Shown here in pieces: positions 24,180-29,802 of a DNA stretch of 29,802 nucleotides. The translations under genes and the position numbers were made by a program. Positions within the stretch are counted from its first letter, which is position 1. The number at the start of each line of letters is the position of its first letter. Below the pieces are notes generated by a model. That model was not told the DNA's origin. It was given only the letters and a program-made list of their open reading frames with translations, and did not search any database. The stretch is from HRBIN01 sp038891515 (GTDB lineage: Archaea > Thermoproteota > Nitrososphaeria_A > Caldarchaeales > Caldarchaeaceae). Where the stretch lies: positions 1 to 29,802 of the forward strand of contig JAWAEB010000008.1 in the NCBI GenBank assembly GCA_038891515.1. The letters run 5' to 3'.

Positions 24180-24920
24180 CTATATCTTCTCCACCAGTTC
24201 GGCTAGAACGTTGAAGACTGGAACATAGCTCTCAGCTAGGGAGACATAGAGAACGAGGTCATCTAGATCTATCCTCTCCACAAGCTCTCCACCCGCGGGG
24301 TCGTATGGGACGGCTTTGAAAGGTCCTTGATAGGGCGTTTCAAGGGCTGTAAACCATTCAAGAAGGCCATCACCTTTGAAAGCCTTCAGGTAAAAGGATT
24401 GGTCCATGAAATGTATGACAGGGTTTCCGACATAGATGAATGTGTTGTTAAGCTGCGGTGGCTGATAGCCCACGACTATAGTTGAGCGCCGGCTCATATA
24501 GTCGACCGAAACGGTGAGGGATGTGATGGCCTGCTTATGCTCGTGATAGCTCACCCGCAGGATGGTCTCAACACCCCTTACTTCTATGTCTTGGGCCCAA
24601 GTGGGTAGAAGAGCTGTCAAGGATGAGACCACTACCCTATGTACTCCTGTGGGGATACGGAACTCCGCCACACCATCCCTGTTAGTGAGGGCGGCCAACT
24701 CGCCCACCCTCACTAGGAGGGACTGTACAGGCCAAGCCTCGTTGCCGGAGACCCTCTCCACCACAACCATGAGCAATCTGGGAGAATCCACCCTGACGCC
24801 TGACCCGCCGCCAATGTTGGGTAATTCCCTCGGGATGGGTGATCGGGCGTCAAAGATATTGAATATAGCCACGGCAAGCACCAGGGCGGCTGTCAGAAGG
24901 GCCTTTTCAGACCTATTCAT
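24180..24920 (-). CDS. Exported beta-domain protein, first gene of the MoxR/DUF58 operon
   Basis: A 246-residue protein with an N-terminal hydrophobic signal or anchor (about 7-22) and a beta-rich outside part. Residues 50-110 form one peptidase-regulatory-like unit: VVVERVSGNEAWPV, then the turn TNRDGVAEFRIPTGVHRVVV, the same wording as in the 838-residue surface protein. The remainder is of unknown fold. GGTGG lies directly before the ATG, and a TATA-like ATTAATATT is about 32 bases upstream. It leads seven overlapping or abutting genes. Confidence 0.65.
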   Translation of the reverse strand: MNRSEKALLTAALVLAVAIFNIFDARSPIPRELPNIGGGSGVRVDSPRLLMVVVERVSGNEAWPVQSLLVRVGELAALTNRDGVAEFRIPTGVHRVVVSSLTALLPTWAQDIEVRGVETILRVSYHEHKQAITSLTVSVDYMSRRSTIVVGYQPPQLNNTFIYVGNPVIHFMDQSFYLKAFKGDGLLEWFTALETPYQGPFKAVPYDPAGGELVERIDLDDLVLYVSLAESYVPVFNVLAELVEKI

Positions 24921-24948
24921 CCACCCATAGATTGCCCGCGGTTTGCTA

Positions 24949-24957
24949 TTAATATTT
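24949..24957. promoter_or_regulatory. Promoter element of the MoxR/DUF58 operon
   Basis: TTAATATTT, nearly palindromic, is centred about 32 bases before the first ATG of the leftward operon. A separate A-run (CTAAAAAA, 24968-24975) lies about 35 bases before the rightward endonuclease start and may be its TATA element. Confidence 0.4.
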
Positions 24958-25006
24958 GCGGAAATCTCTAAAAAAGGGGGTTGGGGTTAGAGAGGGTTGA
25001 ACTGTC

Positions 25007-25567
25007 TTGAAAGATGATGAGGTTGAGGCTGCTGTTGCAGGTCCGGCCAGCTTTAGGATTACCTCAGAAGGTACTGTCGTATCCGTCAACAGTGACGTGG
25101 CCTGGTTCAAGGAGCGAGGATACGGCGAACTGGGCCCCGATGGTCTGCTGACCTTAAGCCCGGTGGAAGCCCTCTACCTCCTGAGGGCGGGGAAGATAAG
25201 CGTCTCCACGTATGAGGGGAGAGTGATGAAGTTCGAGGAGCTGCTGGAGATTCAGTCCGGGAGAGTGGCTAATCTATGGAGGGACTATGTCATATACATG
25301 GATCTTAGGAATAGACGATATGTTGTGAAGGAGGGGTTCGGCGAGCATCTTAGGTTCAGGGTCTTTGAAAGAGGTGCCTACCCCGACGCCCCTGCCAAAT
25401 ATGTCATTATTCCCGTTTACGAGGGAGATGATGTGGCTGTGGAGAGTCTTCTGGAATATGTAAGGGCGTGCAGGGCCATGAATAAGACTCCCGTGGTGGC
25501 TGTGGTGGATAGGAGAAACGAAATAGTATATTATACAGTCTCAATCGTAAATCTTGTAAATATCTAG
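25007..25567 (+). CDS. endA: tRNA-splicing endonuclease homologue lacking catalytic Tyr and His (structural subunit type)
   Basis: A 186-residue protein with both domains of archaeal EndA, which cuts bulge-helix-bulge introns from tRNA. The C-terminal nuclease region is clear: YVIYMDLRNRRYVVKEGFG, RFRVFERG, and VVAVVDRRNEIVYY. Compared with the Methanocaldococcus enzyme (Tyr115, His125, Lys156), the Tyr is F120 here and the His position falls at P129/A130, while the Lys is kept as K160. Loss of Tyr and His is what structural subunits of heterotetrameric enzymes show, so a catalytic partner should be encoded elsewhere. The start is TTG. The stop is immediately followed by the GTG of UbiA, so the two are probably co-transcribed. 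Confidence 0.85.
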   Translation: MKDDEVEAAVAGPASFRITSEGTVVSVNSDVAWFKERGYGELGPDGLLTLSPVEALYLLRAGKISVSTYEGRVMKFEELLEIQSGRVANLWRDYVIYMDLRNRRYVVKEGFGEHLRFRVFERGAYPDAPAKYVIIPVYEGDDVAVESLLEYVRACRAMNKTPVVAVVDRRNEIVYYTVSIVNLVNI

Positions 25568-26425
25568 GTGTGGGTTTTGGGGATAGCCGACTACCTCACA
25601 CTAACAAGACCCCCCAACTCCATTCTAATGTATGTGGCTGTCCTCGTAGGCGTACTCTTCTCAGAGACAAGGCAGATAACGCCTGTAACCGCGGTCCTAT
25701 CCTTCATCACCGCATACGGACTAAACGGAGCCTCCATGGTTATTAACGACTACTTCGACCGGTTGTCGGACGCAGTCAATAAGCCCCAGCGACCCATACC
25801 CTCCGGCAGAGTAGCGCCGGGAAATGCTGTAATCTATTCCATAGGACTGGCTGCAGCCGGAATATCAGCCGCTGCAATGACATCAGTTCAATGCCTAGCC
25901 TTAGCCTCGCTCGCATACACTGTCTCGTTTCTATATAACTGGCGATTAAAGGCCAGCGGTCTGCTGGGCAACGCCCTCGTAAGCATAGATGTGGTGGCGC
26001 CCTTCGTCTACGGAGCTGTGATGGCGGACGGCTTCGTATCAGCCCGCGTCCTGACATTCGGTCTCCTAGCATTCTTAGCCAATAACGGCAGGGAGGTGAT
26101 TAAGGGTATTTCTGATGTGGAGGCCGATAGGGTGAGGGGTGTGGTGACTGTTGCCGCCAAGCATGGTCCGAGGACAGCTGCATATGTCGGTTCAGCCCAC
26201 TATGTTACGGCTGTGGCACTTAGCCCGATTCCATATCTCCTAAGATACGTTGGACCACTATACCTGCCCATCGTGGGAGCGGCCGGAGGCGGCTTCATAT
26301 ACACAGCCATATCCATCATCATAAGGTCTGATGCGGAAAACTCGCTGAGACAGAAAAGGCTGTCACTGCTGTGGATGTTCATAGCCCTAGTATCCTTCCT
26401 AGTCGGCGGCCTAGACCTCAGCTAA
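25568..26425 (+). CDS. ubiA: UbiA prenyltransferase, probably digeranylgeranylglyceryl phosphate synthase
   Basis: An integral membrane enzyme that transfers a geranylgeranyl group; the archaeal members of this length usually add the second ether chain in membrane lipid synthesis. The 285 residues form about nine helices. The two aspartate-rich motifs are NDYFDRLSD (60-68) with NKPQRPIPSG behind it, and REVIKGISDVEADRVRG (D183, D187). The REVIKDxxDxxxD form favours the lipid enzyme over the quinone type. It starts with GTG right after the endonuclease stop and its end overlaps the convergent cyclase gene by 15 bases. Confidence 0.87.
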   Translation: MWVLGIADYLTLTRPPNSILMYVAVLVGVLFSETRQITPVTAVLSFITAYGLNGASMVINDYFDRLSDAVNKPQRPIPSGRVAPGNAVIYSIGLAAAGISAAAMTSVQCLALASLAYTVSFLYNWRLKASGLLGNALVSIDVVAPFVYGAVMADGFVSARVLTFGLLAFLANNGREVIKGISDVEADRVRGVVTVAAKHGPRTAAYVGSAHYVTAVALSPIPYLLRYVGPLYLPIVGAAGGGFIYTAISIIIRSDAENSLRQKRLSLLWMFIALVSFLVGGLDLS

Positions 26426-27064
26426 CACGAGGCACGGTGAGCTGTCACACCCCTCCACCATGAGCGGAGCCACCAACACCCTCTTGAGATGGGTCGGCTT
26501 ACCCATCAAATCCATATCCTCCACTATGAGGAACCCACGGCCTGAGAGAAGCTCCCGATGGGCGCTCCGCCCCTCCTCCCTATGCAGCGGGGAAGAAATA
26601 GATATCATGTCGACACCAACCGCCCTGAGGCTCGGAAATGACTTGAGATACCTCGCCGCCCCCGCCGTTAGGCATGGCCCCCTATTCATAAACAAGTCCG
26701 GCTCCACATCCCTATAACGCTGAAAGCCCGTCCTCAATAGCAGGATGTCCGCCTCACCCAAAATATCCTGATACACCTCCAAATCCTCTTTTCTGAGAAG
26801 TTCTCCAGCATCCTTGGGCGTCTCCACTAGTATAGGCGAGTGAAAGAACAGCTCCTCTGGGCTCAAGGATGATATCGTCCTACCATTCGGGATGAAGTGG
26901 TTAGGGGCATCCACATGTGTGCCCAGGTGGTTGAAGAGGGTTAGAATGTACGAGTTGTTGCTATCACCTCTAGCGAGCTGTCTATAGGGCTGTATTGTCA
27001 ATCCCGGCCCCCCTCCATAGGATGGGGTCCTCTGGCTGAGTACATGTGACAGATAAACCCACAT
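26411..27064 (-). CDS. Metal-dependent cyclase-family hydrolase (kynurenine formamidase-like)
   Basis: The 217-residue protein belongs to the cyclase/formamidase family (PF04199), cytosolic metal-dependent amidohydrolases. The signature HLGTHVDAPNHF, with metal-binding His and Asp residues, is intact, preceded by the usual TLFN strand. Further family segments are ILLLRTGF, FPSLRAVGVDMISI and a final HREELL-like helix. Substrates in archaea are unknown. The ATG is chosen at MWVYLSHVLS, 27 bases from a shared TATA element. A much longer open frame to 27403 reads through the opposite gene and lacks family similarity. Confidence 0.83.
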   Translation of the reverse strand: MWVYLSHVLSQRTPSYGGGPGLTIQPYRQLARGDSNNSYILTLFNHLGTHVDAPNHFIPNGRTISSLSPEELFFHSPILVETPKDAGELLRKEDLEVYQDILGEADILLLRTGFQRYRDVEPDLFMNRGPCLTAGAARYLKSFPSLRAVGVDMISISSPLHREEGRSAHRELLSGRGFLIVEDMDLMGKPTHLKRVLVAPLMVEGCDSSPCLVLAEV

Positions 27065-27086
27065 GTTGGGAGACAGGCCGGAAAGG

Positions 27087-27095
27087 TATATATTA
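27087..27095. promoter_or_regulatory. Shared TATA element for cyclase and flavin oxidoreductase genes
   Basis: TATATATTA is centred 27 bases before the leftward cyclase ATG and 26 bases before a rightward GTG. It reads TAATATATA on the other strand, so it can work in both directions. Confidence 0.5.
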
Positions 27096-27116
27096 GGTAG
27101 CTGTCGCCTAGCCGCC

Positions 27117-28157
27117 GTGGCCGACGGTCCACTGCGCTTAGGATACTGGGCTGGAATGGAGCAATACGATCCTGAGAGGCTTCTGGCACATGCTATACAT
27201 GCCGAGGCTGCAGGTTTTGATATAATCGTCGCAAGCGACCACTTCCACCCATGGAGCGACACCGGCGGGCAGGCTGGCTTTCCCTGGATATGGTGTGCAA
27301 TAGTAGCAGAGAGAACCAAGCGGCTGGAGATCGGCACCGCTGTCACCACCCCATTATTCCGATACCACCCAGCAATCGTGGCACAAGCCTTCGCCACCCT
27401 CAACTACCTATATCCCGGGAGAATCTTCTTGACTGTGGGGACCGGGCATGCTATGAATGAGACCCCCCTAGGCTTTGAGTGGCCCGGTTTTAAGGAGAAG
27501 GTGGGCAGGCTCCGTGAGGCCGTGGAGATAATCCACCTTCTCTGGAAGGGCGGGTTCGTGGACTATGAGGGCGAATACTACAGGCTCAGGTCGGCGAAAC
27601 TATATACACCACCCAAGACCAAGATACCCCTATACATAGCTACATCCAACCCAACCGTGGCCAGAATAGCTGGGAAATATTCCGACGGAATCCTCACAAA
27701 CCCCAGAGGGCTTGAGAAATATCTGGAGATTGTGGATGCTTTGGAGAAGTCGGCCCGGGAAAATGGAAGGGACCCATCACAGCTGAGCAAGTGCATGGAG
27801 TTCAAAGTCTCCTACGACTTCGACTACGAGAGGGCATTCAAGTCAGCCCTCTTCTGGGCTCCCACGGCTATCCCCCGTGAGAAGAGAGAGCAAGTCTCAG
27901 ACCCCCGGGTTCTAGAGTCCATGGTAGGTGAGGAGGAGAGGAGGAAGGTTAAGGAGACATGGCTTATCACCACAGACCCAGACGACATATACAAGTCCCT
28001 CTCCCAGTTCCTCAAGCTGGGATTCGACAGGGTTTACATTCACAGCGCCAGCCCCAATGAGGAGAGATTCCTCAACATACTTGGCAGAGATATATTGCCT
28101 TGGATGCGCGAATTTTACGAGATGCTGGGTAGGCCCATAAGGCCTATAGTTGAGTGA
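27117..28157 (+). CDS. LLM-class flavin oxidoreductase, F420-dependent dehydrogenase-like
   Basis: A 346-residue bacterial-luciferase-like TIM-barrel oxidoreductase; archaeal members use F420 or FMN. Family segments are GYWAGMEQYDPERLLAHA, IIVASDHFHPW, ERTKRLEIGTAVTTP, RYHPAIVAQAFATLNYLYPGR (in part), LTVGTGHAMNE and IPLYIATSNP. The phrase ASDHFHPW with VGTGHAMNE is close to F420-dependent glucose-6-phosphate and alcohol dehydrogenases, so F420 is the likelier cofactor, but the substrate is unknown. The GTG start gives the family N terminus and fits the shared TATA element; a longer start at 27063 would extend past that element. The gene converges on the double-SIS gene with only two bases between stops. 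Confidence 0.87.
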   Translation: MADGPLRLGYWAGMEQYDPERLLAHAIHAEAAGFDIIVASDHFHPWSDTGGQAGFPWIWCAIVAERTKRLEIGTAVTTPLFRYHPAIVAQAFATLNYLYPGRIFLTVGTGHAMNETPLGFEWPGFKEKVGRLREAVEIIHLLWKGGFVDYEGEYYRLRSAKLYTPPKTKIPLYIATSNPTVARIAGKYSDGILTNPRGLEKYLEIVDALEKSARENGRDPSQLSKCMEFKVSYDFDYERAFKSALFWAPTAIPREKREQVSDPRVLESMVGEEERRKVKETWLITTDPDDIYKSLSQFLKLGFDRVYIHSASPNEERFLNILGRDILPWMREFYEMLGRPIRPIVE

Positions 28158-28159
28158 CC

Positions 28160-29326
28160 TTAGGAAGTGACAGACTGGTGCCATCTAATTATGTATTCGG
28201 GTAGCCTGAAACCCTTCTCCGCCAACCTCTCCACTAGGAAGATCGGTAGCGGGCTCAGAGCGAAAGCTGCATAAACATAGAATCTGTTGGGCCTGCCGGG
28301 TTCACTGCTGCTTGGCAGAACCAGCAGAGAGTCCGCCATAGATGCTATTGTTGACTCCGCGTTTCCAACAACGGCTGCCAACTGTCCTCCCATCCTTTTG
28401 AAGTTTCTACATAGCGCCGTTACGATCTCCGTCTCTCCGCTTCGGGTTACAACCACCATTAGGTCTCCCTGCCTAGGGTTAGGTGTGCTGGACTCCCTTG
28501 CGACAAACACTTGGTCGCCCAGCGCTCTCTTGATATGCCCCACCCTAACTGCCGTCATTCTAGCCACCTCATGACTGCTGCCCAAGCCGGCGAAGAAGCA
28601 CAGGTTCCGCATCTCCATCTTTTCCACCACGAAACTGTAAAACTCCGACGATATGCTGCTGTCGATGACCTTAGCCGCCTCCCTAACAATCTCTTCGGAG
28701 TATTGTAGCGCTCGGCTCGGAAGCGACTCCTCATAGAGACACTCGGCTATGGCGTGGAAGATGGCTCCGCTGCCCAGTATGAAAGTGTCCTCCATGATGC
28801 CCACATCCCTAAGGACACGGGTTTCGTCGGCCACCGTGTTGGGCTCCCTACCCTTCAGCTCGAGGACGCTTCCATACTTGTAGGCTATCTTGGCTAGTGG
28901 GGAGGCAGTGTCCGAAGTTACTAGGTCTATGGTGTAGTCACGCTCCCCGCCGATCTTGCCTATGAAGGAGGCTAGGTTTTGGGCGTCTATAAGCGGGGTC
29001 ATAGACCTGCCTGAGCCGGAGTTTATCAAAAGACAAACCCTTCCAAACCTCTGCCTGAGTATGGGTGCGGCCTCACTCACCTCCCTGCCTGGAAAGCCAA
29101 TGTCACCCCTATCAACCACTATCTTACCACGCCCCATCTTGGCCAGCTCGCTACAAGCTATGCTAAGGGCTCCCTTGGACCTTCCCTCGCCTGAGGGTAT
29201 TACGACACCGGCCGACTTGATATCGTGAAAAAGCCTCTCAAAAGCCTCAACATCCAGCGACTGGACGTTCCTCCAGATACGATTGACATATCCCAGACTA
29301 CAGACAGCCTGTTCCATACCAACCAC
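28160..29326 (-). CDS. Double SIS-domain protein, putative sugar-phosphate isomerase or regulator
   Basis: Two sugar-isomerase (SIS) domains in tandem, about 388 residues. The N-terminal one has VVIPSGEGRSKGAL and LLINSGSGRSMTPL; the C-terminal one has FFAGLGSSHEVARMTA and VVVTRSGETEIVTAL, which resembles 6-phospho-3-hexuloisomerase. No glutamine amidotransferase domain is attached, so it is not a full GlmS. Possible jobs are aldose-ketose isomerisation or sugar-phosphate sensing. The start is taken at a GTG 25 bases from a TATA-like TTTTTAT on this strand (29348-29354); the ATG three codons later is also possible. The frame stays open to 29377 but that region is tRNA-Leu. Confidence 0.75.
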   Translation of the reverse strand: MVGMEQAVCSLGYVNRIWRNVQSLDVEAFERLFHDIKSAGVVIPSGEGRSKGALSIACSELAKMGRGKIVVDRGDIGFPGREVSEAAPILRQRFGRVCLLINSGSGRSMTPLIDAQNLASFIGKIGGERDYTIDLVTSDTASPLAKIAYKYGSVLELKGREPNTVADETRVLRDVGIMEDTFILGSGAIFHAIAECLYEESLPSRALQYSEEIVREAAKVIDSSISSEFYSFVVEKMEMRNLCFFAGLGSSHEVARMTAVRVGHIKRALGDQVFVARESSTPNPRQGDLMVVVTRSGETEIVTALCRNFKRMGGQLAAVVGNAESTIASMADSLLVLPSSSEPGRPNRFYVYAAFALSPLPIFLVERLAEKGFRLPEYIIRWHQSVTS

Positions 29327-29329
29327 AGG

Positions 29330-29336
29330 TTTATGA
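29330..29336 (+). promoter_or_regulatory. Possible TATA element of tRNA-Leu
   Basis: TTTATGA is centred about 31 bases before the tRNA. The region is crowded, as the leftward gene starts at the same place, so this is tentative. Confidence 0.25.
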
Positions 29337-29363
29337 GGGGACGCTAGATAAAAAGATAAGTAA

Positions 29364-29478
29364 GCGGGGGTCGCCAAGCTTGGTCAAATCCCCCAGCCTC
29401 AAGCTGGGGAAAGCCAGCGGCGCAGGGTTCAGGCCCCTGTCCCGAAGGGGTTCGTGGGTTCAAATCCCACCCCCCGCA
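29364..29478 (+). tRNA. tRNA-Leu(CAG) with an insertion in the D-loop
   Basis: Acceptor GCGGGGG pairs with CCCCCGC followed by A73. The anticodon arm is CAGGG-TTCAGGC-CCCTG with U33 and anticodon CAG (29430-29432). A class II variable arm and the T-arm GTGGG-TTCAAAT-CCCAC follow, all as in archaeal tRNA-Leu. The D-arm starts GCCAAGCTTGGTCAAA and closes with GGC, but about 30 extra bases lie between. They hold a 7-bp hairpin (CCCCAGC with GCTGGGG), so the gene is 115 rather than about 85 bases. This looks like a non-canonical archaeal tRNA intron. Confidence 0.85.
29387..29418 (+). other. Probable non-canonical D-loop tRNA intron
   Basis: The best bulge-helix-bulge reading pairs TGGT (29381-29384) with GCCA (29413-29416), with bulges CAA and GCG cut after their second bases. 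Excising these 32 bases leaves an 83-base tRNA with D-stem GCC/GGC. The outer helix is weak, so the motif is relaxed, and a 30-base intron starting two bases later is nearly as good. Confidence 0.6.
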
Positions 29479-29495
29479 TATTTTGTTAAAATATG
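29477..29495. repeat. Short perfect inverted repeat after tRNA-Leu
   Basis: CATATTTT and AAAATATG are 8-base inverted arms around GTT, starting in the last two bases of the tRNA. The T-run within it probably ends transcription; as DNA it could also act as a TATA-like element. Confidence 0.4.
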
Positions 29496-29601
29496 GATTA
29501 GAGGGGGTTTGGCTGGTGGTTGTCTGTAATCCCCGTCTGATTAGATATTCTTTAGTCGTTGCTATTTTCTCTGTATAGTGAATCTACTAGCCTGTAGAAT
29601 T
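29496..29601. other. Non-coding stretch
   Basis: I see no gene, tRNA or clear repeat here. It lies between the tRNA-Leu hairpin and a degraded reading frame on the minus strand, and is visibly more AT-rich than the rest of the window. Confidence 0.35.
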
Positions 29602-29748
29602 TTAGCCTGCTTCCTTGCCCGACATTACACCTCTTATTCTCTTGTTTCCGAGCAGCATGTTGCTTACCTGTGCTACCGCAGCCACTTTGTCCTCCACGCT
29701 CTTAACAACCTTTGAGTTTATGTTGTTGTAGACCTCCCTGTCCTCTCC
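29602..29748 (-). pseudogene. Possible remnant of a protein gene
   Basis: A 48-codon open frame on the minus strand reads like real protein: REVYNNINSKVVKSVEDK is a charged amphipathic helix and VAAVAQVSNMLLGNKRIRG follows. It has no proper start; a TAG sits just upstream and the same frame before the TAG reads hydrophobic (SLIRILSIWKLLIV). A GTG inside could start a 31-residue peptide. A broken gene continuing past the right edge, or a sequencing error at the TAG, would both fit. No family recognised. Confidence 0.3.
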
Positions 29749-29752
29749 CTAC

Positions 29753-29779
29753 ACTATCAACAATTTCCAAATTGATAGT
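29753..29779. repeat. Inverted repeat near the right edge
   Basis: ACTATCAA and TTGATAGT are perfect 8-base inverted arms around an 11-base AT-rich spacer. They lie on the broken reading frame just described. They could be an operator or a transposon end, but nothing else supports either. Confidence 0.35.
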
Positions 29780-29802
29780 ATACGGATGAGACTGTCAAGT
29801 TA

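Noticed and set aside
27065..27403. N-terminal extension of the cyclase
   Set aside because: It runs opposite the oxidoreductase coding region and through the shared TATA element; the family start is MWVYLSHVLS.
29327..29377. N-terminal extension of the double-SIS protein into tRNA-Leu
   Set aside because: It would overlap the tRNA on the other strand and the likely promoter; extra residues do not resemble SIS proteins.
1..29802. CRISPR arrays, insertion sequences, transposases or phage genes
   Set aside because: No regularly spaced repeats and no transposase, integrase or Cas-like products were seen on either strand.

Overview
The window looks like a piece of a thermophilic-type archaeal chromosome, probably from the TACK group (Thermoprotei, Aigarchaeota or Nitrososphaeria relatives); the exact lineage is an inference. 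Direct pointers are a long archaeal SRP RNA, two intron-bearing tRNAs, a tRNA-splicing endonuclease homologue, a bifunctional archaeal fructose-1,6-bisphosphate aldolase/phosphatase, an archaeal lipid UbiA prenyltransferase, a histone-fold protein and the archaeal PIN-ATPase-KH protein. Many starts are GTG or TTG, and many genes have a TATA box 24-30 bases before the start codon, which suggests largely leaderless mRNAs. A run of 10 N shows it is a draft scaffold.

Layout. 1-550: the end of an unknown gene and a truncated HepT toxin. 555-5264: NAD(P)H-hydrate dehydratase, an Obg-class GTPase, a thiolase with its DUF35 partner, and a HAD phosphatase. 5355-9731: a large secreted beta-repeat protein, then the PIN-ATPase-KH protein interrupted by the N gap. 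9714-12508 (minus): a secreted subtilase followed by two small cysteine-containing proteins. 12563-15341: ornithine cyclodeaminase family protein, DMT exporter, SIMPL-domain protein and tRNA-Gly(CCC) with a 12-nt intron. 15402-18897: a small membrane protein, SRP RNA (minus), a DUF72 protein, an unknown protein, a short histone, and the FBP aldolase/phosphatase. 18923-24920 (minus): a tight seven-gene operon of MoxR ATPase, DUF58, DUF4129-like and membrane or surface proteins. 25007-26425: a tRNA endonuclease subunit lacking two catalytic residues, abutting UbiA. 26411-29326: cyclase, flavin-dependent oxidoreductase and a double-SIS protein. The right edge has tRNA-Leu(CAG) with a D-loop insertion and a degraded reading frame.

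Three themes stand out. First, the MoxR/DUF58 operon begins and ends with membrane-anchored beta-rich proteins, and two further surface proteins of similar build lie nearby; this is the best candidate for a poorly described system, perhaps for assembly or quality control of cell-surface proteins. Second, the endonuclease homologue keeps only the catalytic Lys, as in the structural subunit of heterotetrameric splicing enzymes, and the window also carries one canonical and one apparently non-canonical tRNA intron. Third, several divergent gene pairs appear to share one AT-rich promoter element placed about 25-30 bases from both starts.
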